From contig CAYMWF010000130.1 in NCBI GenBank assembly GCA_964394085.1, positions 2,986-10,890 of the forward strand: DNA of 7,905 nucleotides, read 5' to 3'. Made by a program: the position numbers and the translations under genes. This document shows, in pieces, positions 1 through 6,765 of this stretch (position 1 is its first letter; each line of letters opens with the position of its first letter). The DNA comes from CAYMWF01 sp964394085 [NCBI: uncultured Gemmatimonadota bacterium] (GTDB lineage: Bacteria; GCA-2686955; CAYMWF01). Below the pieces are notes generated by a model. The model saw only the letters and a program-made list of their open reading frames with translations, had not been told where the DNA came from and did not search any database.

Positions 1-74
1 GTGCGGCGGATGCAGGGAGTGCGGCGGATGCAGGGAGTGCGGCGGATGCAGGGAGCGCGGCGGAAGCAGGGGCG
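1..74 (+). repeat. 18-bp in-frame tandem repeat encoding AADAGS
   Basis: Three identical or nearly identical 18-bp units lie at 3-20, 21-38 and 39-56. A degenerate fourth (57-74) reads AAEAGA. Bases 1-2 match the end of a further unit, so the array continues to the left. In the frame of the downstream ParB gene each unit reads Ala-Ala-Asp-Ala-Gly-Ser, a small flexible acidic spacer. The array length may vary between strains. Confidence 0.85.
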
Positions 75-1052
75 GGCGCGGCAGGCGGCGGAAGCAGGAA
101 GGACCTCGCGGAAGGCAAGCGGGGGCCCGGGCGGCCGAAGGGCTCGAAGACGAAGCAGAAGCCGAAAGGGGAGACGGGGAAGAAGCGGGGTAGAAAACCG
201 GGGAAGGCGACCCGGAAGAAGCGGGGCAGGAAGCCGAAACCGGTGGAATACATCGACTCGGCCATCGACGGGCTGACGATCAAGGAAGTGCCGGTCTCGA
301 AGATCGACCTGGAGGACGACCAGTTCCGGTTCAGGGTCAACCTGAGAACGTCGGACCTGGCGGAAAGCATAGCGCACAACGGCCAGCAGTTTCCCGTGGT
401 GCTGAGACGGAAGGAGAGCGGGAAATACCAGATCATCTCGGGCTTCAGGCGGCTGGGCGCCATCGGGCAGCTGCGGTGGGAGAAGGTGAAAGCGGTGGTG
501 AGGAAAGACCTCGAGGATGACGCGGTCGCGTGCCGGATGTCGATCCTGGAGAACGAGCTGCGGCAGACGTATAACGACCTCGACCGGGCGTACGCCATTC
601 TCGCGTACAGGCGGATGGGAAAGAGCGACGCCGAAATCGAGGAGATTTTCAAGGTGGGGACGCGGCAGAGGCAGAGGCTCGAGGAGCTGACCACGTTCCC
701 GAACGCGCTGCGCGCCGCGGTGGCGGACGGGAGAGTCAGCAGCACCCTGGCCGTCAAGCTGATGCAGCACTGCCGCAAGTTCGACAAGTATCCCGCGAGC
801 AGGCTCAACAAGTGGATCAAATGGATCACCAGGAACCAGGCGAGCTTCAGGCAGCTGTCGTCGGCCCTGGCGGATGAGCTCGAGGACGAGAACAGAAGCA
901 AGCCGGTGGAAGTTTTCGTGGTCCGGAAACGGAAGGGCCAGAGCGCGATAAGGCTCAGGCCGATCACGATCAGCGGCGACATGGACGCCGCCCGGAAAAA
1001 GCAGATTCTGAAAGACCTGAAGGATATGATCGGGCTGGTCGAAGAGCTGTGA
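1..1052 (+). CDS. ParB/Spo0J-family DNA-binding protein with N-terminal AT-hook tail (5' partial)
   Basis: Probable DNA-binding protein of the ParB/RepB/Spo0J family, cytoplasmic and nucleoid-associated. Counting from the GTG at 243, the ParB N-domain covers about residues 12-110. Its family boxes are GQQFPVVLR (47-55), GFRRLGA (67-73, matching the GERRxxA box that binds nucleotide in ParB CTPases) and ENELR (103-107). A helix-turn-helix-like segment (about 115-175) and a short C-terminal region with two beta strands and a helix (about 221-269) follow. The GTG is an unlikely start: it has no clear Shine-Dalgarno, and frame 3 stays open to the left edge for 80 more codons. These encode AADAGS repeats and a Lys/Arg tail with three AT-hook-like motifs. 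The true start lies left of the window. No parA is visible, so a classical segregation role is unproven; a plasmid, phage or regulatory ParB-like protein is equally possible. The family call is firm, the N-terminal extension probable. Confidence 0.88.
   Translation, partial: AADAGSAADAGSAADAGSAAEAGAGAAGGGSRKDLAEGKRGPGRPKGSKTKQKPKGETGKKRGRKPGKATRKKRGRKPKPVEYIDSAIDGLTIKEVPVSKIDLEDDQFRFRVNLRTSDLAESIAHNGQQFPVVLRRKESGKYQIISGFRRLGAIGQLRWEKVKAVVRKDLEDDAVACRMSILENELRQTYNDLDRAYAILAYRRMGKSDAEIEEIFKVGTRQRQRLEELTTFPNALRAAVADGRVSSTLAVKLMQHCRKFDKYPASRLNKWIKWITRNQASFRQLSSALADELEDENRSKPVEVFVVRKRKGQSAIRLRPITISGDMDAARKKQILKDLKDMIGLVEEL
117..242 (+). other. Region coding for three AT-hook-like motifs ahead of the ParB domain
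   Basis: In the ParB reading frame this stretch is Lys/Arg/Gly/Pro-rich. Motif 1 (117-149) reads KRGPGRPKGSK and contains the classical Gly-Arg-Pro core. Motif 2 (180-206) reads KKRGRKPGK and motif 3 (216-242) reads KKRGRKPKP; both have the RGRKP-type core. AT-hooks insert into the minor groove of AT-rich DNA, and in bacteria are known for example in CarD of Myxococcus. The regular spacing and the direct in-frame join to the ParB domain argue that this is translated and not chance. Binding to DNA is inferred, not shown. Confidence 0.7.
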
Positions 1053-1123
1053 GTATCCTCGCCCGGCATCGAAGGAAACAGCCTTTCCGGAGACGCTCGA
1101 ACTTTTCGGGAATCGCCCGGGCT

Positions 1124-1143
1124 CCGGCTTCAGGGCCGGTTTG
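1124..1143 (+). terminator. Weak candidate hairpin after the ParB-like gene
   Basis: CCGGC (1124-1128) can pair with GCCGG (1135-1139) around a 6-nt loop, followed by only TTTG. A second weak hairpin, GGAAA/TTTCC, lies at 1074-1088. Neither has the long stem and U-tract of a good intrinsic terminator. They lie 72 and 22 bases after the stop codon, where a terminator would be expected. No better candidate is visible in 1053-1251 for either the rightward gene or the leftward operon. Confidence 0.2.
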
Positions 1144-1144
1144 A

Positions 1145-1278
1145 TCATTCCTGAGCGGCGGCGCAGGGTTTCTCATTCGGGAGCGGCAGCGCAGGGTTTC
1201 TCATTCGGGGGCGGCGGCGGGTTTCTCATTCGGGGCGGCGGCGGCGGCTCTTCATTCGGGGGGGGCGGCCGCGGGTTC
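1145..1278 (-). repeat. 25-28 bp tandem repeat spanning the 3' end and stop codon of the SGNH gene
   Basis: Five imperfect units, each beginning TCATTC on the plus strand, lie at 1145-1172 (28 bp), 1173-1200 (28 bp), 1201-1225 (25 bp), 1226-1251 (26 bp) and 1252-1278 (27 bp). On the minus strand every unit ends GAATGA. The unit at 1278-1252 encodes the last residues (Glu-Pro-Ala-Ala-Ala-Pro-Pro-Glu) and the TGA of the 796-aa membrane protein. The other four are downstream copies of this gene end. Units 1 and 2 are nearly identical; units 3-5 vary in the number of GGC/GCG triplets, as expected from slippage. Confidence 0.85.
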
Positions 1279-3642
1279 GGCGGTCTGGCGGGGGATGAGC
1301 CGCGCTTCGAGGAGGTGGGAGGCGATCCGCTCGCCGAGGAGCCGGTATCCGTAATAGGTCATGTGCATCTCATCCACGAGGATGCCCGATGTTTCCAGGT
1401 GAGGATCTATCTCCCTGAACTCTTTCTTGAAATAATCGAGCAGATCGAGCATGTAGACTCCCCTGCCGGAATACCTGCGGGAAACATCCTCGAATATTCT
1501 GTAATATTCGTGCCGGCTGCCATCCGTGGAGACGTCCGTGAGGGTGATTTCGGGCACGAACAAGACCTTTGTGCCGCCCCCGATGAACGCATTCACGATC
1601 TGTTCGGCCCTCGGTTCGATAATCGAGCGTTTGACCATCGTAACCCCGTCGTTCCGGGAGATCTTGAACAGGGGATCGAGCCGTTCCAGAACGAGCACGA
1701 TACCCGTGAAGAGCCGGGTTTCGGCAAGGGCCACGAAACCGTCGAGCAGGCGGCGGGTGGGAAACACCAGCTTCCTGGCCGCCCATACCTCGTAGTTGGA
1801 ATCGATGTGGGGATATTTCCTTACAAGCTCTTTCACCGTCGTATAGTATTCTTCCAGCCCGTCGATATCCATGTTGGCGCCGAAGTAAACGATCAGCAGA
1901 TCGAGATCGAGCTTCGCGAGGACATCCGCCGCATAGATCTTGAGCATGGTGAACGATGCGCCCGGCACGATGCCTGCATTTATGACCTCCACCGGCGTGG
2001 AAGAATGCCTGTCGAGATAGTCCTGGAGAAAACCGGGATAATGGACGTCTCCCGCCCGGGTCCCCGCTCCCCACGTGCTTGAGCTCCCCAGACAGCCGAT
2101 CCTGAATACCCCCGGAGGTTTCTTCGAGCTGTACCACCGGTTCCTGATGTAGGTCTTGTCTGTTCGAGCCATCTTTCCGAAGATGTCGGTGCGTTCTTCG
2201 AAGTCCCAGCAGAACTCCTCGACGATGAACCTGCTGTCGAGCCGCACCGATGCCAGCCGGTTCAGTCTCAGGGCGACTTCCGCCGAGCCGAGCAGCGCCG
2301 CCGGCAGCATCAAAGCCGCAACACCTTTATACAGCCTTCCGAAGCGCCTCTGCCGGAGTATGAACACGACGGTCCAGCAGAGCCACGGCAGCAGGGTGAG
2401 CACCAGGTAGGGCGACAGGTTCGGAAAATAGCAGAATCGCCTGAACAGGAAGAACCCGGCCGCCTGGATCAGGGTCAGAGTGAAGGCGGAGACCGGATAA
2501 TTCGGAGAAAGATAAGCGGTGACGAGAAACATGACCATGGGGATTGACGCGAAACCGTAAAGAATATCCGCCGGAACCCGGAACTCGGCGATCATCCGGT
2601 CCCGGAAAAGCGCCAGGAAAACGGCGTAGACGAAGACGCCGGCCGCGGTCTGAAGGAGCCGGCCGTAAAATCCCGGATCCAGACCGGCTTTCTCGAACCT
2701 GCTCCCGAACAGGAGCGCCGATTTCACCAGCAGCACCGGGACCGAAACGAGGAGCAGCGCCGTAAGGGGAAGCGCGAAGGCGGCGCGCAGAACGAAGAGG
2801 ATTGTCATTTGCAGGGGAATCAGGAGAAAACAGCGGCCCCTGAGATCCAGCCCCGGGCCCAGGAAGGAGAGCAGGCGCCTCGCCAGGAGATCGTCTATCA
2901 AAAAGGCGGCGAGGGCGAGCAGAACGAAAGACGCCATTATCGACAGGAGCGATTCCTGCGTCAGTCCCGCACGGAAAGGCAAATCCAGGAGAACGGGAGG
3001 GCTATCGAAGTCCCACCGCTTCACGGGCGTCAGGACGCGGTCGCCCCCGGGCGATTGCGAAAACCGGTTGATCTCGATACTGTCGATCAGCAGAGCCCCT
3101 TCCGCGAACCCTCCCAGCACCTCGAGAAGCATCCGGTCGATCTCTTCGGCGAGCCGGACGGTGCCCCGCCGATCGTTCGCGATCAGTGTCATTTCGCGCC
3201 CGTCGCAGAATACCTCGAAAACCGCTTCGTTCCCTGATTTCAGGTTCGGAAGATCGAGCAGTTTCGTCGACCGGAAATTACGTCCCAGGTAAACGCCGCT
3301 GCTGTCCGGATCTGTATAACTGTGAAGGAAATAGTATTGACCGCTCGCGGACGAAGCGAAGTGGAGCTCGATCCGGTCTATCTTCGGCTGCTCCCTGATG
3401 CGGATCTTCATGTGGAACGGACGGGTCCGGGCGATGCTTTCATCCAGCGGAAATACGAGATGGAGATCCCTGAACCGGAGCATCCCGTCGAAAATGTAAT
3501 TTCTTTCGTAAACGGTATTCCGCAGAAACGCGTCGATCAGCGTTCCCCTCTCCACCCGTACGACCGGCTCGCGGAAGACCGGCAGGAGGGCCAGGACGGC
3601 GAGCGCTCCGAAAAGGTATACTTTTGCCGGGTTCACCTTCAT
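1252..3642 (-). CDS. Polytopic membrane protein with C-terminal SGNH/GDSL hydrolase-type domain
   Basis: 796 aa. A first membrane segment (about 8-24) is followed by a beta-rich soluble domain (about 45-215, possibly jelly-roll-like). About eight further membrane segments lie near 231-250, 271-290, 291-312, 331-347, 359-378, 384-400, 411-429 and 440-458. The C-terminal SGNH domain (about 510-780) shows block I GCLGSSSTWG with Ser521 as probable nucleophile, block II NAG (Asn555-Gly557), block III GAN (Asn590), and the Asp757-His760 pair in DEMH. Nine segments and Arg-rich loops at 251-270 and 430-440 would put both soluble domains outside the inner membrane. The family includes esterases, deacetylases and O-acyltransferases of envelope glycans; which one applies here is unknown. 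The ATG lies 7 bp after the preceding stop without an obvious Shine-Dalgarno, so reinitiation is likely. It is the last gene of the operon, and its stop codon sits inside a tandem repeat. Confidence 0.88.
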   Translation of the reverse strand: MKVNPAKVYLFGALAVLALLPVFREPVVRVERGTLIDAFLRNTVYERNYIFDGMLRFRDLHLVFPLDESIARTRPFHMKIRIREQPKIDRIELHFASSASGQYYFLHSYTDPDSSGVYLGRNFRSTKLLDLPNLKSGNEAVFEVFCDGREMTLIANDRRGTVRLAEEIDRMLLEVLGGFAEGALLIDSIEINRFSQSPGGDRVLTPVKRWDFDSPPVLLDLPFRAGLTQESLLSIMASFVLLALAAFLIDDLLARRLLSFLGPGLDLRGRCFLLIPLQMTILFVLRAAFALPLTALLLVSVPVLLVKSALLFGSRFEKAGLDPGFYGRLLQTAAGVFVYAVFLALFRDRMIAEFRVPADILYGFASIPMVMFLVTAYLSPNYPVSAFTLTLIQAAGFFLFRRFCYFPNLSPYLVLTLLPWLCWTVVFILRQRRFGRLYKGVAALMLPAALLGSAEVALRLNRLASVRLDSRFIVEEFCWDFEERTDIFGKMARTDKTYIRNRWYSSKKPPGVFRIGCLGSSSTWGAGTRAGDVHYPGFLQDYLDRHSSTPVEVINAGIVPGASFTMLKIYAADVLAKLDLDLLIVYFGANMDIDGLEEYYTTVKELVRKYPHIDSNYEVWAARKLVFPTRRLLDGFVALAETRLFTGIVLVLERLDPLFKISRNDGVTMVKRSIIEPRAEQIVNAFIGGGTKVLFVPEITLTDVSTDGSRHEYYRIFEDVSRRYSGRGVYMLDLLDYFKKEFREIDPHLETSGILVDEMHMTYYGYRLLGERIASHLLEARLIPRQTAEPAAAPPE

Positions 3643-3649
3643 ACGACGT

Positions 3650-5278
3650 CTACTGGCTGATGAGCTTGCCGCGGGTCCCGTACTGCCGCAGCTTGAAAAG
3701 GGTCATTTCGCCTTTCAGGGTCATTCCGGCGGCGATCCAGACCGCCCTGACCAGGTCGGCGAATACGGCAGCCGCCTTGAGGGGGCCCGGGCGGGCTTTG
3801 AGCCGGTCCGAGTCGATCAGCTTCTTTATGAGCCGGCGGGGAACGAAGCGTTTCGAGGCGAGGATTGTAAGGCTGATCCAGAAAACCTCCTCGTTGTCGC
3901 GGGGGTAATCGAGGCTGAGCCGGAACTGGCGGAACGACTTGGCGGCGCGGCCCTCTATGTCGTCGGGGGTGACGAGACCCCTGGCCAGCAGCTCTTCGGT
4001 CAGGGGCGTCCCCGGGAAAAGGGTGAGCGAGTAGAGATAGAGCTTGAAGGGGCGCTCGAGAGAGAGCAGAAGCTCCACCATGGCGCGCTTGTCGGCGCTC
4101 GTGGCCAGCGGATTGTCGAAAATCACGTCGTATACCGTCGCCACCCTGGCCAGCCGCGCCATCCTTGAAAGCTCCTTGATCCCGGCTGATGTGGAGCTCC
4201 TTCCGTAGGATTCCTTCACCTCCCTGTCCGAGCCGGACTGGATCCCGGTCTGGATCTTCGCGAGCCCGGCGCGCCTGAGCTTCCGGAGCTCGTCGAAATC
4301 GAGCTCGCCCGGGTAGGTGAGAAGCTCGAACGGAAGCTTTATCCGCCTTCGGTATTTCGAGGCGAACCTGGAGATCCATTCCCCCGGAAAAGCGAAGACA
4401 TCGCCGTCGAACTTGATCCTGCGGATATTCGGGAGCAGCGCCTTCGCCTCCTCGAGCTCCGCGATCACGTTGTCGACGCTCCTCCTCCGGTAGAAGGGGG
4501 CGCCCGGGGCCGCCAGGAGCTTTCTGAGGGCGCCGTTCTGGCAGTATCCGCAGGAGTAGGGGCATCCGCGGGTCGGGTAGATCCTGTATTCCACGGTCTC
4601 GACGATCGGGTCGCGCAGCGATATCCTGCCTCCCTCGATAAAGGAGGTGCCCGGGGTCCTGAAAGAGGGGAACGGCAGCGAATCGAGGTCCCGGATGAGC
4701 GGGCGGGGCGGATTCCGCCTTATCTCGCCTTTCGATTTCGACCAGATATTGGGGATGCCGCCGGTTTCGCCGTCTCCGGCCAGAGCCTCGGCCAGGTCGC
4801 AGACAGGGTACTCTCCCTCGCCGATGCAGACGAAATCGGCGGTTTCGATGCATACTTCGGGCTGCACCGTGGGGTAGACGCCGCCCCAGAGGACGGGCAC
4901 GCCCGCGACGTCGCGGACCTTCCGGGTAAGGTCGCTGACGATGCCGAGATAAGGGGCGCCGACCCCGAAGCCGGCGAAAAGGGGGTTGATATCCTTTATC
5001 AGGCCGCAGAGGAGGCCGATGTCGCGGCGCGAAGGCAGGCGGATACGGTTGTTCGCCCAGCGCTGGAAGAAGATGAGATACGGGTCGAAGCCGCGGCGGC
5101 GCAGGACGGACGCCAGGTAACGGACGCCCCTGTTCTCGATGCCGTAGGGCATGACGAGGGCGACCCTTTTGAAACCCTGGGCCGGGACGCGGTGTTTTAC
5201 GCGGGGGCCGAAGCCGGCGAACGGGAATTCACCCCGGCTGTCCGGCGGAAAAACCTCTGCTTCGTAAGGATTATCCAT
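3650..5278 (-). CDS. B12-binding-domain radical SAM protein (542 aa)
   Basis: Probable cytoplasmic cobalamin-dependent radical SAM enzyme. Residues about 36-165 look like the Rossmann-type B12-binding domain, with LVMPYG at 41-46, the WGGVYPT segment (131-137, equivalent to the usual GGPH-type motif) and the GEGE segment (153-156). The radical SAM core follows at about 228-430, with the [4Fe-4S] cluster motif Cys239-x3-Cys243-x2-Cys246 (TRGCPYSCGYC), GIQSGSDRE (345-353) and FPGTPL (421-426), all typical of this class. The C-terminal extension (about 450-542) is helical and basic. Such proteins include methyltransferases and ring-forming enzymes acting on lipids, tetrapyrroles or peptides; the substrate here is unknown. 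The ATG has no Shine-Dalgarno but follows an A9 tract. The TAG stop lies 7 bp before the membrane SGNH gene, so the two are almost certainly co-transcribed. Confidence 0.92.
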   Translation of the reverse strand: MDNPYEAEVFPPDSRGEFPFAGFGPRVKHRVPAQGFKRVALVMPYGIENRGVRYLASVLRRRGFDPYLIFFQRWANNRIRLPSRRDIGLLCGLIKDINPLFAGFGVGAPYLGIVSDLTRKVRDVAGVPVLWGGVYPTVQPEVCIETADFVCIGEGEYPVCDLAEALAGDGETGGIPNIWSKSKGEIRRNPPRPLIRDLDSLPFPSFRTPGTSFIEGGRISLRDPIVETVEYRIYPTRGCPYSCGYCQNGALRKLLAAPGAPFYRRRSVDNVIAELEEAKALLPNIRRIKFDGDVFAFPGEWISRFASKYRRRIKLPFELLTYPGELDFDELRKLRRAGLAKIQTGIQSGSDREVKESYGRSSTSAGIKELSRMARLARVATVYDVIFDNPLATSADKRAMVELLLSLERPFKLYLYSLTLFPGTPLTEELLARGLVTPDDIEGRAAKSFRQFRLSLDYPRDNEEVFWISLTILASKRFVPRRLIKKLIDSDRLKARPGPLKAAAVFADLVRAVWIAAGMTLKGEMTLFKLRQYGTRGKLISQ

Positions 5279-5337
5279 ACATCATTTTTTTTTGCCGCGA
5301 CGCGGGATGACGCGCCGGGCGGCACCCGATCGAAATC
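5279..5337 (-). other. Intergenic gap with A9 homopolymer upstream of the second B12 radical SAM gene
   Basis: This 59-bp gap is the largest inside the operon. On the minus strand it holds nine consecutive A residues (5293-5285), ending 6 bases before the ATG at 5278. There is no Shine-Dalgarno; an A-rich leader can be recognised by ribosomal protein S1. A five-codon micro-ORF (ATG-ATG-TAT-GGA-TAA, 5285-5271) overlaps the start codon in another frame. A GC-rich dyad (CCGCGTCGCGG) precedes the A tract, but without a following U-tract it is no terminator for this strand. Confidence 0.5.
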
Positions 5338-6756
5338 TCAGCCGGTTCCCCGGATCAGCGCCCGGGCGGCTCCGGCCTTGCGGACCAGCTCCATGGGATT
5401 CCTCAGTCTCTTCAGTTCCCGCAGGATCGCCGCGGGACGAAAATAGAAGCGGCGGTAGGCCCGGTTCAGCTCCCTGAGTATCGTTTCCCTGTCGAGAAAC
5501 TCTTCCCAGAAGGGCACCGTGAATACCCGGTCGGGCTCCGCGGCGAAAGCGCGCCAGCAGCCCGGATCGACCAGGCCGAGCATTGCGGCTTCTTCGAAGA
5601 GCGGGGTTCCCGGATACAGGGCCAGGGCATTGAACATTGCGAAATCCGGGTCGAGGGCCACGGCGAACTCCACGGTGCGGCGGATGTCGGCCACGGTCCT
5701 CTCGAAAGGGCATCCCAGGATGAAGTAGGCGGCGGTGGCGACTCCGTGCCTCCTCGCGAGTTTGACGGCGGAGATGGTTTCTGCAACGGTGACCCCCTTG
5801 CCCAGGCGCTTCATCCCCTCGTCGGTGCCGGTTTCCACGCCGAGGTGGATGCGGACACAGCCTGCGGCGGCGGCGAGGACGATCGACTCCTCGTCGAGGG
5901 CGTCGGCGCGGCAGCGGATGCTCCACTTCGTCCGGATCTTCCGGCGGAGCACTTCACGGCTCACTTCGGTCAGGCGGTCGGGTGCGATGTTGAATACGTC
6001 GTCGACGAAGTGGACCTCCCCCGCCCCGAGGGCCACGCAGTCGGCGAGCTCGTCGGCGACGCGGGCGGGCGGAACCGGGCGATAGCCGCCGCCGGGAGTG
6101 GCGCAGAAGGCGCACCTGTAGGGGCACCCCCTGCTCGCGGACACGGTGGTGAAAGTCGTTCTGCCGCCCAGCACGTAGTAGTAGTCGTCCTGCTCCACGA
6201 GACGCCTGGCCGGCAGCGGGAGCGCGCCCGGATCCGGTTCGCGCCACGCTTCTTTAGCGACCTTGACGCTCCCGGCCGTGTTCCAGGAAAGCCCCGGCAC
6301 GCCCCGGGGTTCGGCTTCACCGCCTTCGAGGGCGTCGAGCAGATTCAGGAGGGGACGCTCCCCTTCTCCGCGGATCGTGTAATCTATGCCGGGGAGCCTG
6401 ATCGCCTCCACGGGGAAGGCGTCCACGTGAGGACCGCCGAGGCAGACAGGCAGCTCCAGGAGCAGGGTTTTCACCGCCAGGACCGTATCGAGAACCTCGG
6501 TCAGGTTATGGGTGGTTCCGGTAATTCCGAGAAAGTCGGGCTCGAGGACGGCGACGGTTTCAATGAGCCTTGATATCGTGACATCCCGGGCCGGCATGTC
6601 GATGACCTTTACCTCGTGCCGGCTGTGCTCCTTGAGATAGGCGGCCAGGCTCAGCAGGCCCAGGGGCGGGAAACGGCCGACCTCGCCGGCCACTCCGTCG
6701 GGCAGCTCGCCGCTGATCAGACGGTCGTTTCGCGGGTTGACGAGAAGTATCTTCAT
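5338..6756 (-). CDS. B12-binding-domain radical SAM protein (472 aa)
   Basis: Probable cobalamin-dependent radical SAM enzyme, cytoplasmic. Residues 1-145 form the B12-binding domain: MKILLVNP at the N-terminus, PPLGLLSLAAYL (30-41), LGGPH (106-110) and IRGEGE (128-133). The radical SAM core (about 200-400) carries Cys211-x3-Cys215-x2-Cys218 (SRGCPYRCAFC), followed by HFVDDVF (249-255), LGVETGTDE (305-313) and YPGTPLF (381-387). The tail after about 420 is helical and basic. A longer frame runs upstream to 7044 but lies inside the preceding gene. The ATG at 6756 is the right start, because it begins a textbook B12-domain N-terminus, has AGGTG 4 bases upstream, and forms an ATGA overlap with the previous stop. 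The overlap implies translational coupling with the SPASM-type radical SAM protein and roughly matched amounts. It is similar in architecture to the next gene but not a recent duplicate by eye. The substrate is unknown. Confidence 0.92.
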   Translation of the reverse strand: MKILLVNPRNDRLISGELPDGVAGEVGRFPPLGLLSLAAYLKEHSRHEVKVIDMPARDVTISRLIETVAVLEPDFLGITGTTHNLTEVLDTVLAVKTLLLELPVCLGGPHVDAFPVEAIRLPGIDYTIRGEGERPLLNLLDALEGGEAEPRGVPGLSWNTAGSVKVAKEAWREPDPGALPLPARRLVEQDDYYYVLGGRTTFTTVSASRGCPYRCAFCATPGGGYRPVPPARVADELADCVALGAGEVHFVDDVFNIAPDRLTEVSREVLRRKIRTKWSIRCRADALDEESIVLAAAAGCVRIHLGVETGTDEGMKRLGKGVTVAETISAVKLARRHGVATAAYFILGCPFERTVADIRRTVEFAVALDPDFAMFNALALYPGTPLFEEAAMLGLVDPGCWRAFAAEPDRVFTVPFWEEFLDRETILRELNRAYRRFYFRPAAILRELKRLRNPMELVRKAGAARALIRGTG

Positions 6757-6765
6757 GACGCACCT
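6753..6765 (-). promoter_or_regulatory. ATGA stop/start overlap with AGGTG ribosome-binding site
   Basis: The TGA of the 361-aa gene (6755-6753) and the ATG of the 472-aa gene (6756-6754) share bases in ATGA. AGGTG (6765-6761) lies 4 bases before the ATG. This decides the start of the downstream gene and indicates coupled translation. Confidence 0.75.

Noticed and set aside
1-276. Arg/Gly-rich ORF (91 codons, MRRMQG repeats) in frame 1
   Set aside because: It is the same 18-bp repeat and AT-hook DNA read in another frame. Frame 3 gives AT-hooks continuous with the ParB domain, so frame 1 is a shadow.
970-1176. 68-codon minus-strand ORF across the end of the ParB-like gene
   Set aside because: It overlaps real coding sequence antisense, has no recognisable family and owes its openness to GC-rich composition. 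It runs out of the tandem repeat by chance.
1145-1278. CRISPR-like array
   Set aside because: Units follow each other without spacers and differ in GC triplet number; this is a simple tandem repeat.
1141-2082. 313-codon plus-strand ORF opposite the SGNH gene
   Set aside because: It begins in the repeat and is antisense to the SGNH catalytic domain, whose motifs are intact on the minus strand.
3639-4853. 404-codon minus-strand ORF
   Set aside because: Arg/Pro/Gly-rich frame-shifted shadow of the 542-aa B12 radical SAM gene, with no motifs of its own.
5294-5306. GC dyad CCGCGACGCGG next to the poly-T run as a terminator
   Set aside because: On the plus strand the T run comes before the dyad, and on the minus strand the run is A, so it does not fit a terminator in either direction.
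5746-6573. 275-codon plus-strand ORF
   Set aside because: Antisense to the 472-aa radical SAM gene, which has its full motif set. Long antisense frames are expected at this GC content.
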